The translations under genes were made by a program, and so were the position numbers. A DNA stretch of 64,000 bases, taken from contig CAVZMO010000053.1 in assembly GCA_963776195.1 (NCBI GenBank), positions 93,550 to 157,549 of the forward strand, written 5' to 3'. The notes beneath the pieces were generated by a model, which was given only the letters and a program-made list of their open reading frames with translations, was not told the origin of the DNA and made no database searches. Source of the stretch: CAVZMO01 sp963776195 (GTDB lineage Bacteria > Nitrospirota > Thermodesulfovibrionia > Thermodesulfovibrionales > SM23-35). How positions within the stretch are numbered: the first letter of the stretch is position 1; each line of letters opens with the position of its first letter. Shown piece by piece: positions 25,946 through 34,715 of the stretch.

Positions 25946-26687
25946 GGACCTCTCGATGCGTTTTGGCGGAATAAAGGCTATCGAAGAACTCAACCTCAGG
26001 GTCAGAGGAGGTGTCATTATGAGCATCATAGGTCCGAATGGGGCGGGAAAGACGACGGTCTTCAACTGTCTTACGGGTTTTGCGAAACCGACAAAGGGCA
26101 ATATCCATTTTTCCGGGACCGAAATTATCGGCCTTCCGCCGCACAAGGTTGCGATGCTCGGAATATCAAGGACCTTCCAGAACATGAGAATCTTCAGGGA
26201 GATGTCTGTCATCGAAAATGTCATAGTAGCTCAGCACCTTAAGACACGATCGGGACTTGTCGGATCGATCATCAGGGGAAAGAAGTTTCGGGATGAGGAG
26301 AGGGTCATAAGGGAAAAGGCTATGGAATATCTCGATTTCGTGGGTTTATCGGATTATGCCGATACCGTCTCGGGAAACCTTCCCTATGGTGCACAGAGAA
26401 GGCTTGAGATCGCAAGGGCATTGGCGGCAGAACCGTCATTAATATTGCTTGATGAGCCCACCGCAGGGATGAACCCGCAGGAGACGCAGGAGGTGATGCA
26501 GCTCATATCGAATTTAAAAGAGCTCGGGAAAACGGTCCTGCTCATAGAACACGATATGAAAGTCGTTATGGGGATATCCGACTGGATCGCCGTGCTCAAC
26601 CACGGGGTAAAGATTGCGGAAGGGCTCCCTTCAGAGATAAAGAAAGACCCTCTGGTAATCGAGGCGTACCTCGGAAAAGAACATTGA
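25926..26687 (+). CDS. livG: Branched-chain amino acid ABC transporter ATPase LivG
   Basis: 253 residues from a GTG at 25926 with GGGAGG about 8 nt upstream. Walker A GPNGAGKT, Q-loop region GISRTFQNMRIF, a variant signature around SGNLPYGAQRR and Walker B LILLDEPTAG are present. The usual LivG C-terminus (GLPSEIKKDPLVIEAYLG) is intact. It powers transport through LivHM together with LivF. Confidence 0.93.
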   Translation: MHLLEVRDLSMRFGGIKAIEELNLRVRGGVIMSIIGPNGAGKTTVFNCLTGFAKPTKGNIHFSGTEIIGLPPHKVAMLGISRTFQNMRIFREMSVIENVIVAQHLKTRSGLVGSIIRGKKFRDEERVIREKAMEYLDFVGLSDYADTVSGNLPYGAQRRLEIARALAAEPSLILLDEPTAGMNPQETQEVMQLISNLKELGKTVLLIEHDMKVVMGISDWIAVLNHGVKIAEGLPSEIKKDPLVIEAYLGKEH

Positions 26688-26757
26688 AAGGTTCAAGTGG
26701 AAGAACTCGAACTTATAGAACATACTCAAACCTGACATTATATGGACCCCGAATCGT

Positions 26758-27501
26758 ATGCTTAAGCTGACGATATTCATACATTCTACGGCCCGATCGA
26801 GGCATTGAAGGCGTACCATCGAAGTCAAACAGGGGGAGATCGTCTGTCTCATCGGAAACAACGGGGCCGGCAAGTCCACTATTCTTATGACCATATCAGG
26901 CATTCTTAAGCCACGCTCGGGGGAAATTATATTTGAAGGCGAGAGCATCACGGGGGTGCCCCCGTACAAGATAGTCAGGAGGGGTATCAGCCAGGCGCCC
27001 GAGGGCAGAAGAATTTTCCCCAAGTTGACCGTCAGGGAGAACCTTGAGATGGGAGCATATCAGGTTGTCGGTGGTCGGTTTTCTTTTTTCAGAAAACAAG
27101 AAACAGGCAGCCGGCAATTGACGCTGCAAATGGGAAAGGTGTTCGAATTGTTCCCTGTCCTGAAGGAAAGGCATGAGCAGATGGGTGGGACGCTGAGCGG
27201 CGGCGAACAACAGATGCTCGCGATCGGCAGGTCTCTCATGTCCAACCCCAAACTATTGCTCCTTGATGAGCCTTCCCTTGGCCTTGCACCGATAATCGTC
27301 AGTAAAATATTCAAGATCGTAAGAGAGATAAATAAAGAAGGTGTAACTGTCCTCATTGTCGAACAGAATGCACGTGCAGCGCTGAAACTGTCTCACCGGG
27401 GATATGTACTCGAAAACGGCAGGGTTGCACTCGAGGGTATTGGAGAAGAACTGCTGAACAATGAGCAGGTAAGAAACGCCTACCTCGGGGAAGTGGTATG
27501 A
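26758..27501 (+). pseudogene. livF: LivF ATPase with a frame-broken 5' end
   Basis: From about 26820 on the frame is a good LivF: Walker A (NNGAGKST), signature (TLSGGEQQML), Walker B (LLLLDEPSLG) and end (VRNAYLG). The 5' part does not read through. From the ATG at 26758 the text gives LivF only if one base is restored near 26770, another near 26810 and a third near 26815, yielding DIHTFYGPIEALK and IEVKQGEIV. As written, a TGA stops translation, and the first in-frame ATG (26887) lies after Walker A. Sequence error or true loss cannot be separated here. Confidence 0.85.
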
Positions 27502-27526
27502 GCGTATTATGTTATAATTTAACGAT

Positions 27527-27805
27527 ATGGAAAAGGCGAGGGCCCGTGTATTCATTGATGGAAGGGTGCAGGGCGTCTTTTATAGGGCCTTTACCGGAGA
27601 GGTTGCGTATACCCTCGGTCTGAACGGCTGGGTAAGAAATCTCAGAGACGGAAGAGTCGAGGCGGTATTCGAAGGTGATAAGAAGATGATTGAACAGGCG
27701 ATTAAGGAATGTTATATCGGACCACCCGGTGCGAGGGTCTCTCATATCGATGTGAACTGGGAGCCATACGAAGAGGAACAGAAAGGGTTTAGCGTTAGAT
27801 ATTGA
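27527..27805 (+). CDS. acyP: Acylphosphatase
   Basis: 92 residues. The signature GRVQGVFYRAFT holds the catalytic arginine, and LNGWVRNLRDGRVEAVFEG includes the catalytic asparagine. It hydrolyses carboxyl-phosphate bonds such as that of 1,3-bisphosphoglycerate. Its stop overlaps the recN start (TGATG). Confidence 0.93.
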   Translation: MEKARARVFIDGRVQGVFYRAFTGEVAYTLGLNGWVRNLRDGRVEAVFEGDKKMIEQAIKECYIGPPGARVSHIDVNWEPYEEEQKGFSVRY

Positions 27806-29442
27806 TGCTGAGGGAGCTCAGAATCAAGAACCTTGCCATTATTGATGACCTGAGGGTCAGATTTGAAAAGGGATTCAATGTTATCACGGGTGAGACCGGT
27901 GCGGGAAAGTCCATCATCGTTGATTCTCTGGGGCTCGCTCTCGGAAGCAGGGCACAATCGGACTTCATAAGATCAGGAGAGAAAGAAGCTGTTATCCAGG
28001 CATATTTCGAAGCAGATGGGATGAATGAATTCCCCGATATCGGCATAGATTTATCCGAGGGCATTATCCTGAGGAGGTCCATTTCCGCAACCGGCAAGAG
28101 CAGGGCCTACGTCAATGATATAATAGTGAGCCTGCAGGGCCTTGCAGAGATCGGAAGGACCCTCGTCGATATCCACGGACAGCACGAACATCAGAGTCTG
28201 CTCTCTGTCGATAAACACAGGCGGTTCGTCGATTCATTCGGCAGACTTCAGGAAGATAACAAAGAGGTCGCAATTCTCTATGGAGAAGTCGAGGTTCTGA
28301 AAAGGGAAGAGGCTGAATTAAAACAGAAAATAAAGGAGAGAGCTCACAGGCTTGACCTGCTCAGGTTCCAGATTCGTGAGATTGACTCGGCTTCTCTAAA
28401 AGCCGGCGAGAAAGACGACCTGAGCGAGAAGAAGGTAATTCTGTCAAATCTGGGCAGATTGCGTGAACTTGCCGAGACGGCCTATTCAATAATCTATGGC
28501 GCAGATGGTTCGTGTATCGAGAGGCTGTCATCCGTGATATCGAAAGTGAAGGAGATGTCAGGCATTGACCATAGCGTGTCCGGCATGCTGGACATGCTTG
28601 AGTCCGCGCGCCCATTCATTGAGGATGCGGCTGTTTTTCTCAGGGGATATAAAGATAAGTATGAGTTTGAACCGGAAATGCTGAGCGGAATCGAGGACAG
28701 GCTGGAATTAATCAAGAGACTCGAAAAGAAATACGGCGAGGGGGTCGACAATATCGTCCAATACAGGAATGGAGCGGAAAAAGAATTGCACGAACTTGAA
28801 CTTGCGGATGAAAGGGTCGATTCCTTGGAATCCGAGCTTAAGATGAAAGAGGAGAGGCTCATTGATTCCGCCGCCCTGCTTTCCGGAAAAAGGGAAAAAG
28901 CCGCTGAGAAACTGGAAAAGCTTGTCAGGGATGAACTGAAAGAACTCGCATTCGGCAACGCCGAATTTATTATCAATATCAAGAGGGAAGCCATCTCCCC
29001 GCACGGCATTGACAGGGTGGAGTTTTTATTCTCCGCGAACCCCGGAGAGCCTCCCAAGCCATTGGCAAAAATTGCATCCGGGGGTGAACTCTCGAGGGTA
29101 ATGCTTGCGTTGAAGAGTATCCTTGCGGATTTTGACAGCATACCCGTAGTCATATTTGATGAGGTCGACGCCGGTATCGGAGGGAAGACCGCAGAAAGCG
29201 TAGGAAAGAAATTAAAGGCAATCGCGGGAAGGCGCCAGGTGCTCTGTACGACCCATCTCCCCCAGATAGCTTCTATGGCGGATTTTCACCTGAAGACGGA
29301 GAAAAAACAGAGAGAAGAAAAAGTGTCCGTAGAAGTAAAAGAACTTGCGGGCGGTGAGAGACTACATGAGATAGCGAGGATGCTGAGTGGTAAAATAACA
29401 GACGTGTCGCTGAAACACGCAAAAGAGTTGATCGGAAGTTAA
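27805..29442 (+). CDS. recN: DNA repair ATPase RecN
   Basis: 545 residues from the ATG at 27805; a TTG one codon earlier is less likely. SMC-like layout: Walker A GETGAGKS near residue 30, VDIHGQHEHQSLL, two long coiled coils around a central region, then the signature IASGGELSRVMLALK, Walker B VVIFDEVDAG and the CTTHLPQIASMAD end. RecN acts early in double-strand-break repair. The gene is intact and coupled to acyP. Confidence 0.95.
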   Translation: MLRELRIKNLAIIDDLRVRFEKGFNVITGETGAGKSIIVDSLGLALGSRAQSDFIRSGEKEAVIQAYFEADGMNEFPDIGIDLSEGIILRRSISATGKSRAYVNDIIVSLQGLAEIGRTLVDIHGQHEHQSLLSVDKHRRFVDSFGRLQEDNKEVAILYGEVEVLKREEAELKQKIKERAHRLDLLRFQIREIDSASLKAGEKDDLSEKKVILSNLGRLRELAETAYSIIYGADGSCIERLSSVISKVKEMSGIDHSVSGMLDMLESARPFIEDAAVFLRGYKDKYEFEPEMLSGIEDRLELIKRLEKKYGEGVDNIVQYRNGAEKELHELELADERVDSLESELKMKEERLIDSAALLSGKREKAAEKLEKLVRDELKELAFGNAEFIINIKREAISPHGIDRVEFLFSANPGEPPKPLAKIASGGELSRVMLALKSILADFDSIPVVIFDEVDAGIGGKTAESVGKKLKAIAGRRQVLCTTHLPQIASMADFHLKTEKKQREEKVSVEVKELAGGERLHEIARMLSGKITDVSLKHAKELIGS

Positions 29443-29444
29443 AT

Positions 29445-29657
29445 ATGAAAGGTATGATCGTGATAGATAAAGAACTTTGCAAAGGATGTACCTATTGCGT
29501 AGATGCGTGCCCTTTTGGTGTTATTGTTATCGAAGAACGATTCAACGAAAAGGGATATTTCCCTGCCTCTCCGGAACATTTGGACAAATGTACCGGATGC
29601 GCTATATGCGCCCAGATGTGTCCGGAGGTAGCGATAGAGGTTTATAGAGAAGACTAG
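29445..29657 (+). CDS. Two-cluster 4Fe-4S ferredoxin
   Basis: 70 residues with two CxxCxxCxxxCP motifs (CKGCTYCVDACP and CTGCAICAQMCP), enough for two 4Fe-4S clusters. It resembles delta subunits of 2-oxoacid:ferredoxin oxidoreductases (KorD/VorD), but no alpha, beta or gamma subunit gene is in the window. It starts 2 nt after recN and ends just before the ROK gene. It is probably a stand-alone electron carrier. Confidence 0.85.
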   Translation: MKGMIVIDKELCKGCTYCVDACPFGVIVIEERFNEKGYFPASPEHLDKCTGCAICAQMCPEVAIEVYRED

Positions 29658-29659
29658 GT

Positions 29660-30610
29660 ATGGGGGAAAAATATGCGATAGGGATAGATCTTGGCGGTAC
29701 AAATATGAGGGCCGCCCTGGTCACGAGGGGCGGAGAAATTGTAAAAAAAATGAAGGGGCCGACATCCGAAGAGGTCCTCGGTCCTCTCTTTTCGGCAATC
29801 GAAAGTCTTTATTCTGAAGAGATCGCAGGGATAGGACTGGGGGTAGCCGGGCTGATCAGCAGAGAAACTGACAGGGTTCTGATCTCTCCGAATCTCCGTA
29901 GCATAGAAAAGATCGATCTCGTCAACGAAACAAGAGAAAAATTTAGGGTTCCGGTATTTATTGAGAACGATGCAAATGCTGCGGCCCTCGGCGAGCTTTG
30001 GAGCGGCGCCGGCAAAGATTTTTCAAGCTTTGTCCTTTTCACCCTTGGTACGGGCATAGGCGGAGGCATTGTCTATGACAGGAAACTCCTTCATGTCTCG
30101 GCCGAAATCGGCCATATGAGCATACATGCCGATGGTGAGAAATGTCCCTGCGGCAATTCGGGCTGTCTCGAATCCTATGCCTCCATGCGGGCCATACTGG
30201 CGAAAGCATCCTCGGCCCTTGAGACAGGCAGAGAAAGCTTGCTGAGGCAATACTCCGGCGGAAATTTCTATAAACTCACGACCGAGGAGATTTATAGGGC
30301 GGCGCTTGACGGCGACAACCTTGCGAGAGAACTCCTGAAAAATGCCGGCAGGTATCTCGGCATCGGGATTGCGAATATGATTAACATCATGAGTCCGGAG
30401 GCGATTATTCTTGCGGGCGGGCTTACAGGCGCCTGGGAGATATACGTTCAGGAAGCGATGAAGGAGGCCTCGAGGAGAGCATTTAAGGAAATGTTCGAGA
30501 GGGTAAAAATTATTCCCTCACTCCTTATGGATGATGCAGGGGTTGTCGGGTCTGCGGGACTGGTATTCAGCTCAATTGATGTGAACAAAATTTCAGAGAA
30601 AGACGGATAA
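29660..30610 (+). CDS. ROK family sugar kinase (glucokinase-like)
   Basis: 316 residues. The ATP-binding start GIDLGGTNMRAAL, the catalytic IENDANAAALGE and the zinc-binding CPCGNSGCLESYAS are ROK hallmarks. The family includes glucokinase, fructokinase and N-acetylmannosamine kinase; the sugar cannot be told by eye, although glucokinase is likely. The gene lies between the ferredoxin and lepB. Confidence 0.87.
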   Translation: MGEKYAIGIDLGGTNMRAALVTRGGEIVKKMKGPTSEEVLGPLFSAIESLYSEEIAGIGLGVAGLISRETDRVLISPNLRSIEKIDLVNETREKFRVPVFIENDANAAALGELWSGAGKDFSSFVLFTLGTGIGGGIVYDRKLLHVSAEIGHMSIHADGEKCPCGNSGCLESYASMRAILAKASSALETGRESLLRQYSGGNFYKLTTEEIYRAALDGDNLARELLKNAGRYLGIGIANMINIMSPEAIILAGGLTGAWEIYVQEAMKEASRRAFKEMFERVKIIPSLLMDDAGVVGSAGLVFSSIDVNKISEKDG

Positions 30611-30624
30611 AGGAGGAATTCTGA

Positions 30625-31233
30625 TTGAAAAGCAAAAAGAGACTTTTATGGGAATATGCAGAGGCGATAATTACGGCCCTGATTCTTGCACTTGTGATAA
30701 GGGCTTATGTCATACAGGCATTCAAGATACCGTCCGGTTCGATGATACCGACACTGCTCGTCGGTGACCATATTCTTGTTACCAAATTCATATACGGGAC
30801 AAGAATCCCTTTTTCTGATAAAAAAACACTGGTGTTTAGAAATCCCGAGAAGGGGGATATAATAGTCTTTAAATTCCCGGAGAATCCCAAGAAGGATTTT
30901 ATCAAAAGGGTCATAGCTACGGAAGGGGATGTTATTGAAGAAAGAAACAAGATAATTTATCTTAACGGGGAGGCGGTTAAGGAACCTTATGCGAAGCATG
31001 TTGACAACCTTTTGAGGTTTGGCATGAATGATCCGAGAGACAACTTTGGACCATTGAGGGTGCCTAAAGATAAGCTATTCGTAATGGGGGATAACCGGGA
31101 TCAGAGTTATGACAGCAGATATTGGGGGTTCGTTGATCTTAAAGCGGTGCTGGGTAAGGCACTCATTATTTATTGGTCCTGGGACCCTGATAATTTTGCC
31201 AGATTCAACAGGATAGGGAGGGTGATACGATGA
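30625..31233 (+). CDS. lepB: Signal peptidase I
   Basis: 202 residues from a TTG at 30625, supported by AAGGAGG 8 nt upstream. One N-terminal membrane segment is followed by the catalytic Ser39 (IPSGSMIPTLL) and Lys94 (FIKRVIATEGD), and box E GDNRDQSYDSRYWG. It removes signal peptides on the outer face of the inner membrane. Its stop overlaps the next gene (ATGA). Confidence 0.94.
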   Translation: MKSKKRLLWEYAEAIITALILALVIRAYVIQAFKIPSGSMIPTLLVGDHILVTKFIYGTRIPFSDKKTLVFRNPEKGDIIVFKFPENPKKDFIKRVIATEGDVIEERNKIIYLNGEAVKEPYAKHVDNLLRFGMNDPRDNFGPLRVPKDKLFVMGDNRDQSYDSRYWGFVDLKAVLGKALIIYWSWDPDNFARFNRIGRVIR

Positions 31234-31586
31234 CAAAATTAGAGGTATTGAATAACGAAAAAGGCTATATCAAATTAATTTTTGTTAGTGTTCTCATTGT
31301 GTTCCTCGGCTATTTGGGCGTAAAGTTCGGCACGCCCTATTACAACTATTCGGCCTTTAAGTCTGAAGCGAAAGAGATAGCGAGGATCAGTCTCGGAGAT
31401 ATTGAGAAGACGCGGGCGCAGATTTTTGAAAAGGCCGTGGAACTGAAGCTTCCTATTGAAGAGAAGGATATAGCGGTAACAAAAACGGTGAAAACGGTCA
31501 GGGTGAAGACGTCCTGGTCGGAGACAGTTGATATATTAGGGGTATACCAGAAAACTTTGGATTTTGATATCGACATAGTGGAATAA
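31230..31586 (+). CDS. DUF4845-like single-pass membrane protein
   Basis: 118 residues. One membrane helix (about 13-32, LIFVSVLIVFLGYLG) is followed by a soluble extracytoplasmic domain ending in VDILGVYQKTLDFDIDIVE. This layout, and position right after lepB, matches DUF4845 proteins, which often accompany signal peptidase. Function unknown. It overlaps lepB by 4 bp and ends 1 nt before ribE. Confidence 0.65.
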   Translation: MTKLEVLNNEKGYIKLIFVSVLIVFLGYLGVKFGTPYYNYSAFKSEAKEIARISLGDIEKTRAQIFEKAVELKLPIEEKDIAVTKTVKTVRVKTSWSETVDILGVYQKTLDFDIDIVE

Positions 31587-31587
31587 A

Positions 31588-32229
31588 ATGTTCACCGGTC
31601 TGATACTCGAAATGGGTGAGATTACATCCGTGAAAAAACAGGGGTTGGGGGCGATACTCTCACTCAGATCACGTGAAGTTGCGGCTGGCGCAGCCATCGG
31701 AGACAGTATCGCCGTTAATGGAGTGTGTCTTACCGTCGTGAGCAATAGGGAGAATGAGGTCTCCTTTGACCTCTCTGACGAAACCATGCGAAGCACAAAC
31801 CTCGGGAGCCTCAAGGCAGGAGATTTGGTCAACCTTGAGCCTTCGTTGAGGCCGGATTCGAAAATCGGCGGTCATTTCGTAACGGGACATGTCGATACAA
31901 TAGGAAAGATCCGCTCGAAGGTGAATGTGGGAGGCATGCTGAAGGTTGAGATTGAAGCACCGGTCCAGGTGACGAGATTCCTTGTCAATAAAGGCTCAGT
32001 CGCAGTAGATGGAATAAGTCTCACCGTTGTTGATATACTTAAGGACGGTTTTTCCCTGGTTATCATTCCACATACCGCAAAATTAACAACCCTCGGATCT
32101 AAAGGATCGGGAGAAACGGTGAATATCGAGGCAGATATACTGGGCAAATATGTTGCGAAATTCTTAAATAGAGATGAGGACAGGGATTCAAGATTTATGA
32201 AGACACTGATGGAAGAAGGATATGTTTAA
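31588..32229 (+). CDS. ribE: Riboflavin synthase alpha chain
   Basis: 213 residues made of two similar lumazine-binding halves. The start MFTGLILEMGEI, AVNGVCLTVV and HFVTGHVDTIG in the first half recur as AVDGISLTVVDI and later IIPHTAKLTTLG in the second. It dismutates two lumazine molecules to riboflavin. It is first of the rib genes here; ribD is not in the window. Confidence 0.94.
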   Translation: MFTGLILEMGEITSVKKQGLGAILSLRSREVAAGAAIGDSIAVNGVCLTVVSNRENEVSFDLSDETMRSTNLGSLKAGDLVNLEPSLRPDSKIGGHFVTGHVDTIGKIRSKVNVGGMLKVEIEAPVQVTRFLVNKGSVAVDGISLTVVDILKDGFSLVIIPHTAKLTTLGSKGSGETVNIEADILGKYVAKFLNRDEDRDSRFMKTLMEEGYV

Positions 32230-32236
32230 GTATAGG

Positions 32237-32384
32237 ATAATGCAGCTATTGTTCAAAAATTTATTTAACTCGATAGGGTATGAACAGTATCCTTTTTAGT
32301 CAATTCGCAAAATGTTCCAAAAACCGTCAATGAAAGGTACACTAAGGTATCAGGAAATAAATTTTTTCACAACATCTGCATCAT
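32237..32384. repeat. Candidate MITE, copy 1 (between ribE and ribBA)
   Basis: About 148 bp with imperfect terminal inverted repeats of about 28 bp (left end ATGCAG...AAATTTATTT; right end AAATAAATTT...CTGCAT). Most of the interior aligns with the copy at 60180-60330, including AAAGGTACA and AAGGTATCA. It holds no gene. It lies in the 197-bp gap upstream of ribBA; no flavin riboswitch was seen there. Confidence 0.75.
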
Positions 32385-32426
32385 CTCAACAAGCTGAAGA
32401 ATATTTTGGATAAGGAGTAAATCGGC

Positions 32427-33641
32427 ATGGAGAAGTATAAATTTAACACGGTTGATGAGGTATTAGATGATATAACAACAGGGAAAATGGTAATCCTCGT
32501 TGACGATGAAGACAGGGAGAACGAGGGTGATCTTTGTATGGCTGCAGAAAAGATCACACCGGAGGCGATCAATTTCATGGCAAAGCACGGAAGAGGACTG
32601 ATATGTCTTTCTCTTACCCCCGAAAGGGTTGATGAACTTAAGCTTTCTATGATGACAGACGATAACACATCGGCCTTCGGCACTGCTTTTACCGTTTCCA
32701 TTGAAGCTAAACGGGGAGTAACTACCGGCATATCGGCAGCCGATAGGGCGAAAACAATCAAAACTGCCATTGACGCGAAGACAAAGTCCGAAGACCTCTC
32801 AAAGCCCGGCCACGTTTTTCCTCTGAGGTCAAGGCCCGGCGGGGTGTTGCAGCGTGCGGGGCAGACAGAGGGATCTGTTGATTTGGCGCGGCTTGCAGGG
32901 CTTTATCCGGCCGGTGTCATCTGTGAGATCATGAGTGACGACGGCACGATGGCGAGAGTCCCGGAGTTGATAGAATTTTCAAGAAGGCATAATCTGAAGA
33001 TAGTCACCGTAAAGGACCTCATTAAATACAGGATGAGGACGGAGCGTTTTGTGAAGAGGCTCGCAACGGTGAAACTTCCGACCACATTCGGCGGTGATTT
33101 TACCGCAATCGCTTATTCCAATGAAATAGATACCAGTGTCCATATCGCTCTTGTGAAGGGCGAGATAAAACCTACCGACGAAATACTTGTCAGAGTTCAT
33201 TCGCAATGCCTGACGGGTGATGTGTTTGCTTCGGAGCGGTGTGACTGCGGGGAACAGCTTCATAAGGCGATGGAGAAGATTAAAAAAGAAGGGAAAGGCG
33301 TAATCCTTTATATGAAACAGGAAGGCCGGGGGATCGGCTTGATTAATAAACTGAAGGCATATGAACTCCAGGACAAGGGGCTTGATACCGTTGAAGCTAA
33401 TCTTAAGCTTGGTTTCAAGCCTGACCTCAGAGACTACGGCATCGGCGCGCAGATACTTGTGGATCTCGGGGTGAGAAAGATGAAGCTGATGACAAACAAC
33501 CCGAAGAAGATCGTCGGATTGGAAGGATATGGCCTGAAAGTGGTGGAAAGGGTCCCTATCGAGACACGGCCGAACGAGAGGAATATCGTCTACCTTAAGA
33601 CGAAGAAGAAAAAATTGGGGCATATGCTGGATAATGTGTAA
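32427..33641 (+). CDS. ribBA: Bifunctional DHBP synthase / GTP cyclohydrolase II
   Basis: 404 residues. The N-terminal 200 residues are RibB (VDDEDRENEGDLCMAAE; later SRPGGVLQRAGQTEG). The C-terminal half is RibA with zinc ligands in SERCDCGEQLHKAM and the active-site region MKQEGRGIGLINKLKAY. It makes both the four-carbon unit and the pyrimidine precursor of riboflavin. GGAGT upstream serves as the ribosome site. The flanking gaps contain MITE-like copies. Confidence 0.95.
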   Translation: MEKYKFNTVDEVLDDITTGKMVILVDDEDRENEGDLCMAAEKITPEAINFMAKHGRGLICLSLTPERVDELKLSMMTDDNTSAFGTAFTVSIEAKRGVTTGISAADRAKTIKTAIDAKTKSEDLSKPGHVFPLRSRPGGVLQRAGQTEGSVDLARLAGLYPAGVICEIMSDDGTMARVPELIEFSRRHNLKIVTVKDLIKYRMRTERFVKRLATVKLPTTFGGDFTAIAYSNEIDTSVHIALVKGEIKPTDEILVRVHSQCLTGDVFASERCDCGEQLHKAMEKIKKEGKGVILYMKQEGRGIGLINKLKAYELQDKGLDTVEANLKLGFKPDLRDYGIGAQILVDLGVRKMKLMTNNPKKIVGLEGYGLKVVERVPIETRPNERNIVYLKTKKKKLGHMLDNV

Positions 33642-33645
33642 GGTG

Positions 33646-33679
33646 TGATGCAGATACTGCTCAACAACCTCTGCATCAT
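33646..33679. repeat. Short remnant of the same MITE family (between ribBA and ribH)
   Basis: A small inverted repeat (GATGCAGA...TCTGCATC, about 18-nt loop) matches the outermost ends of the copy at 32237-32384 joined together, as expected from an internal deletion. It could equally act as an mRNA hairpin between ribBA and ribH. Confidence 0.5.
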
Positions 33680-33700
33680 ATTAAATGGAGGGGAGGTTTT

Positions 33701-34162
33701 ATGAAAATTTTCGAGGGTGAGCTTCAGGCAAAAGGATTAAAGTTTTGTATTGTCATAAGCAGGTTTAATGAGTTTATTACCGGCAAGCTTCTTGATGGCG
33801 CTATGGATGCACTTATCAGACACGGTGCAAAGGAAGAAGATATAGATGTGGCTAAGGTCCCGGGTTCTTTTGAGATACCTGTGATAGCAAGAAAGATAGC
33901 TTTAAAGGGGGTGCACAACGCGATAATTTGTCTCGGAACGGTCATAAGAGGAGGGACGCCGCATTTCGAGTATATTGCCGCGGAGGTCTCAAAAGGCATA
34001 GCGTCTGCATCTATGGAGACCGGTGTTCCGATAGCATTCGGAGTCATCACCTGCGATACGATAGAACAGGCTGTTGAAAGAGCCGGTACGAAGAGCGGCA
34101 ATAAAGGATGGGATGCTGCGTTAACAGCCATTGAAATGGCACAACTCATGAAAAAACTGTAA
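33701..34162 (+). CDS. ribH: 6,7-dimethyl-8-ribityllumazine synthase
   Basis: 153 residues. Lumazine synthase motifs are seen: VISRFNEFITGKLLDGA, VPGSFEIPVIARKIA, CLGTVIRGGTPHFEYI and FGVITCDTIEQA. It condenses the ribA and ribB products to lumazine, the substrate of riboflavin synthase, and forms a multimeric shell. GGAGGGGAGG precedes the ATG. Confidence 0.95.
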   Translation: MKIFEGELQAKGLKFCIVISRFNEFITGKLLDGAMDALIRHGAKEEDIDVAKVPGSFEIPVIARKIALKGVHNAIICLGTVIRGGTPHFEYIAAEVSKGIASASMETGVPIAFGVITCDTIEQAVERAGTKSGNKGWDAALTAIEMAQLMKKL

Positions 34163-34250
34163 TCAGTGAAGAGTTAATAGTGATCGGCAAAAATCAAAAT
34201 AAATATCTCTTTTTACTCATCAGCCGTTACTTATCACCCGTCACTTGCGC

Positions 34251-34661
34251 ATGAAACGGCGCAAGGCGCGGGAATATGCGCTCCAGATATTATTCCAGAT
34301 AGATTTTACCGAAAAAAAAATTGAGAGGAAAGATCTTGAGGAATTCTGGTCGGACAAAAAAGACCGTAGCGACGTAAGGGAGTTTACGGAGGAATTAGTA
34401 AGAGGCACTCTGGAAAACCTCGATGAGATAGACAACGTGATCGAAAGAACGGCAGAAAACTGGCTGTTAAAGAGGATGGCGGCAGTCGACAGGAATATCC
34501 TCAGGTTCGCTGCTTATGAGATACTTTACAGGAAGGATATCCCCTCCGCCGTTACGATAAATGAGGCGCTGGAGATAGCAAAAAAATATTCTTCCCTTGA
34601 TGCCGCTTCTTTTTTGAACGGCATTCTTGACCGGCTTGCAAAGGAAGCAGGGAAGGCGTGA
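34251..34661 (+). CDS. nusB: Transcription antitermination factor NusB
   Basis: 136 residues from the ATG at 34251; a TTG two codons earlier is possible. The start MKRRKAREYALQILFQIDF, the AAVDRNILRFAAYEILY helix and VTINEALEIAKKYSS are NusB features. It binds boxA RNA with NusE in rRNA antitermination. Position after ribH is a common arrangement. Confidence 0.93.
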   Translation: MKRRKAREYALQILFQIDFTEKKIERKDLEEFWSDKKDRSDVREFTEELVRGTLENLDEIDNVIERTAENWLLKRMAAVDRNILRFAAYEILYRKDIPSAVTINEALEIAKKYSSLDAASFLNGILDRLAKEAGKA

Positions 34662-34715
34662 TGCACTATGCGGTGCTTTCCGATGTCGATGCCAACTTGG
34701 AATAGGGAGATAAGA

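Noticed and set aside
32230..32426. Possible flavin riboswitch before ribBA
   Set aside because: The conserved RFN segments are missing; the region is a MITE-like repeat.
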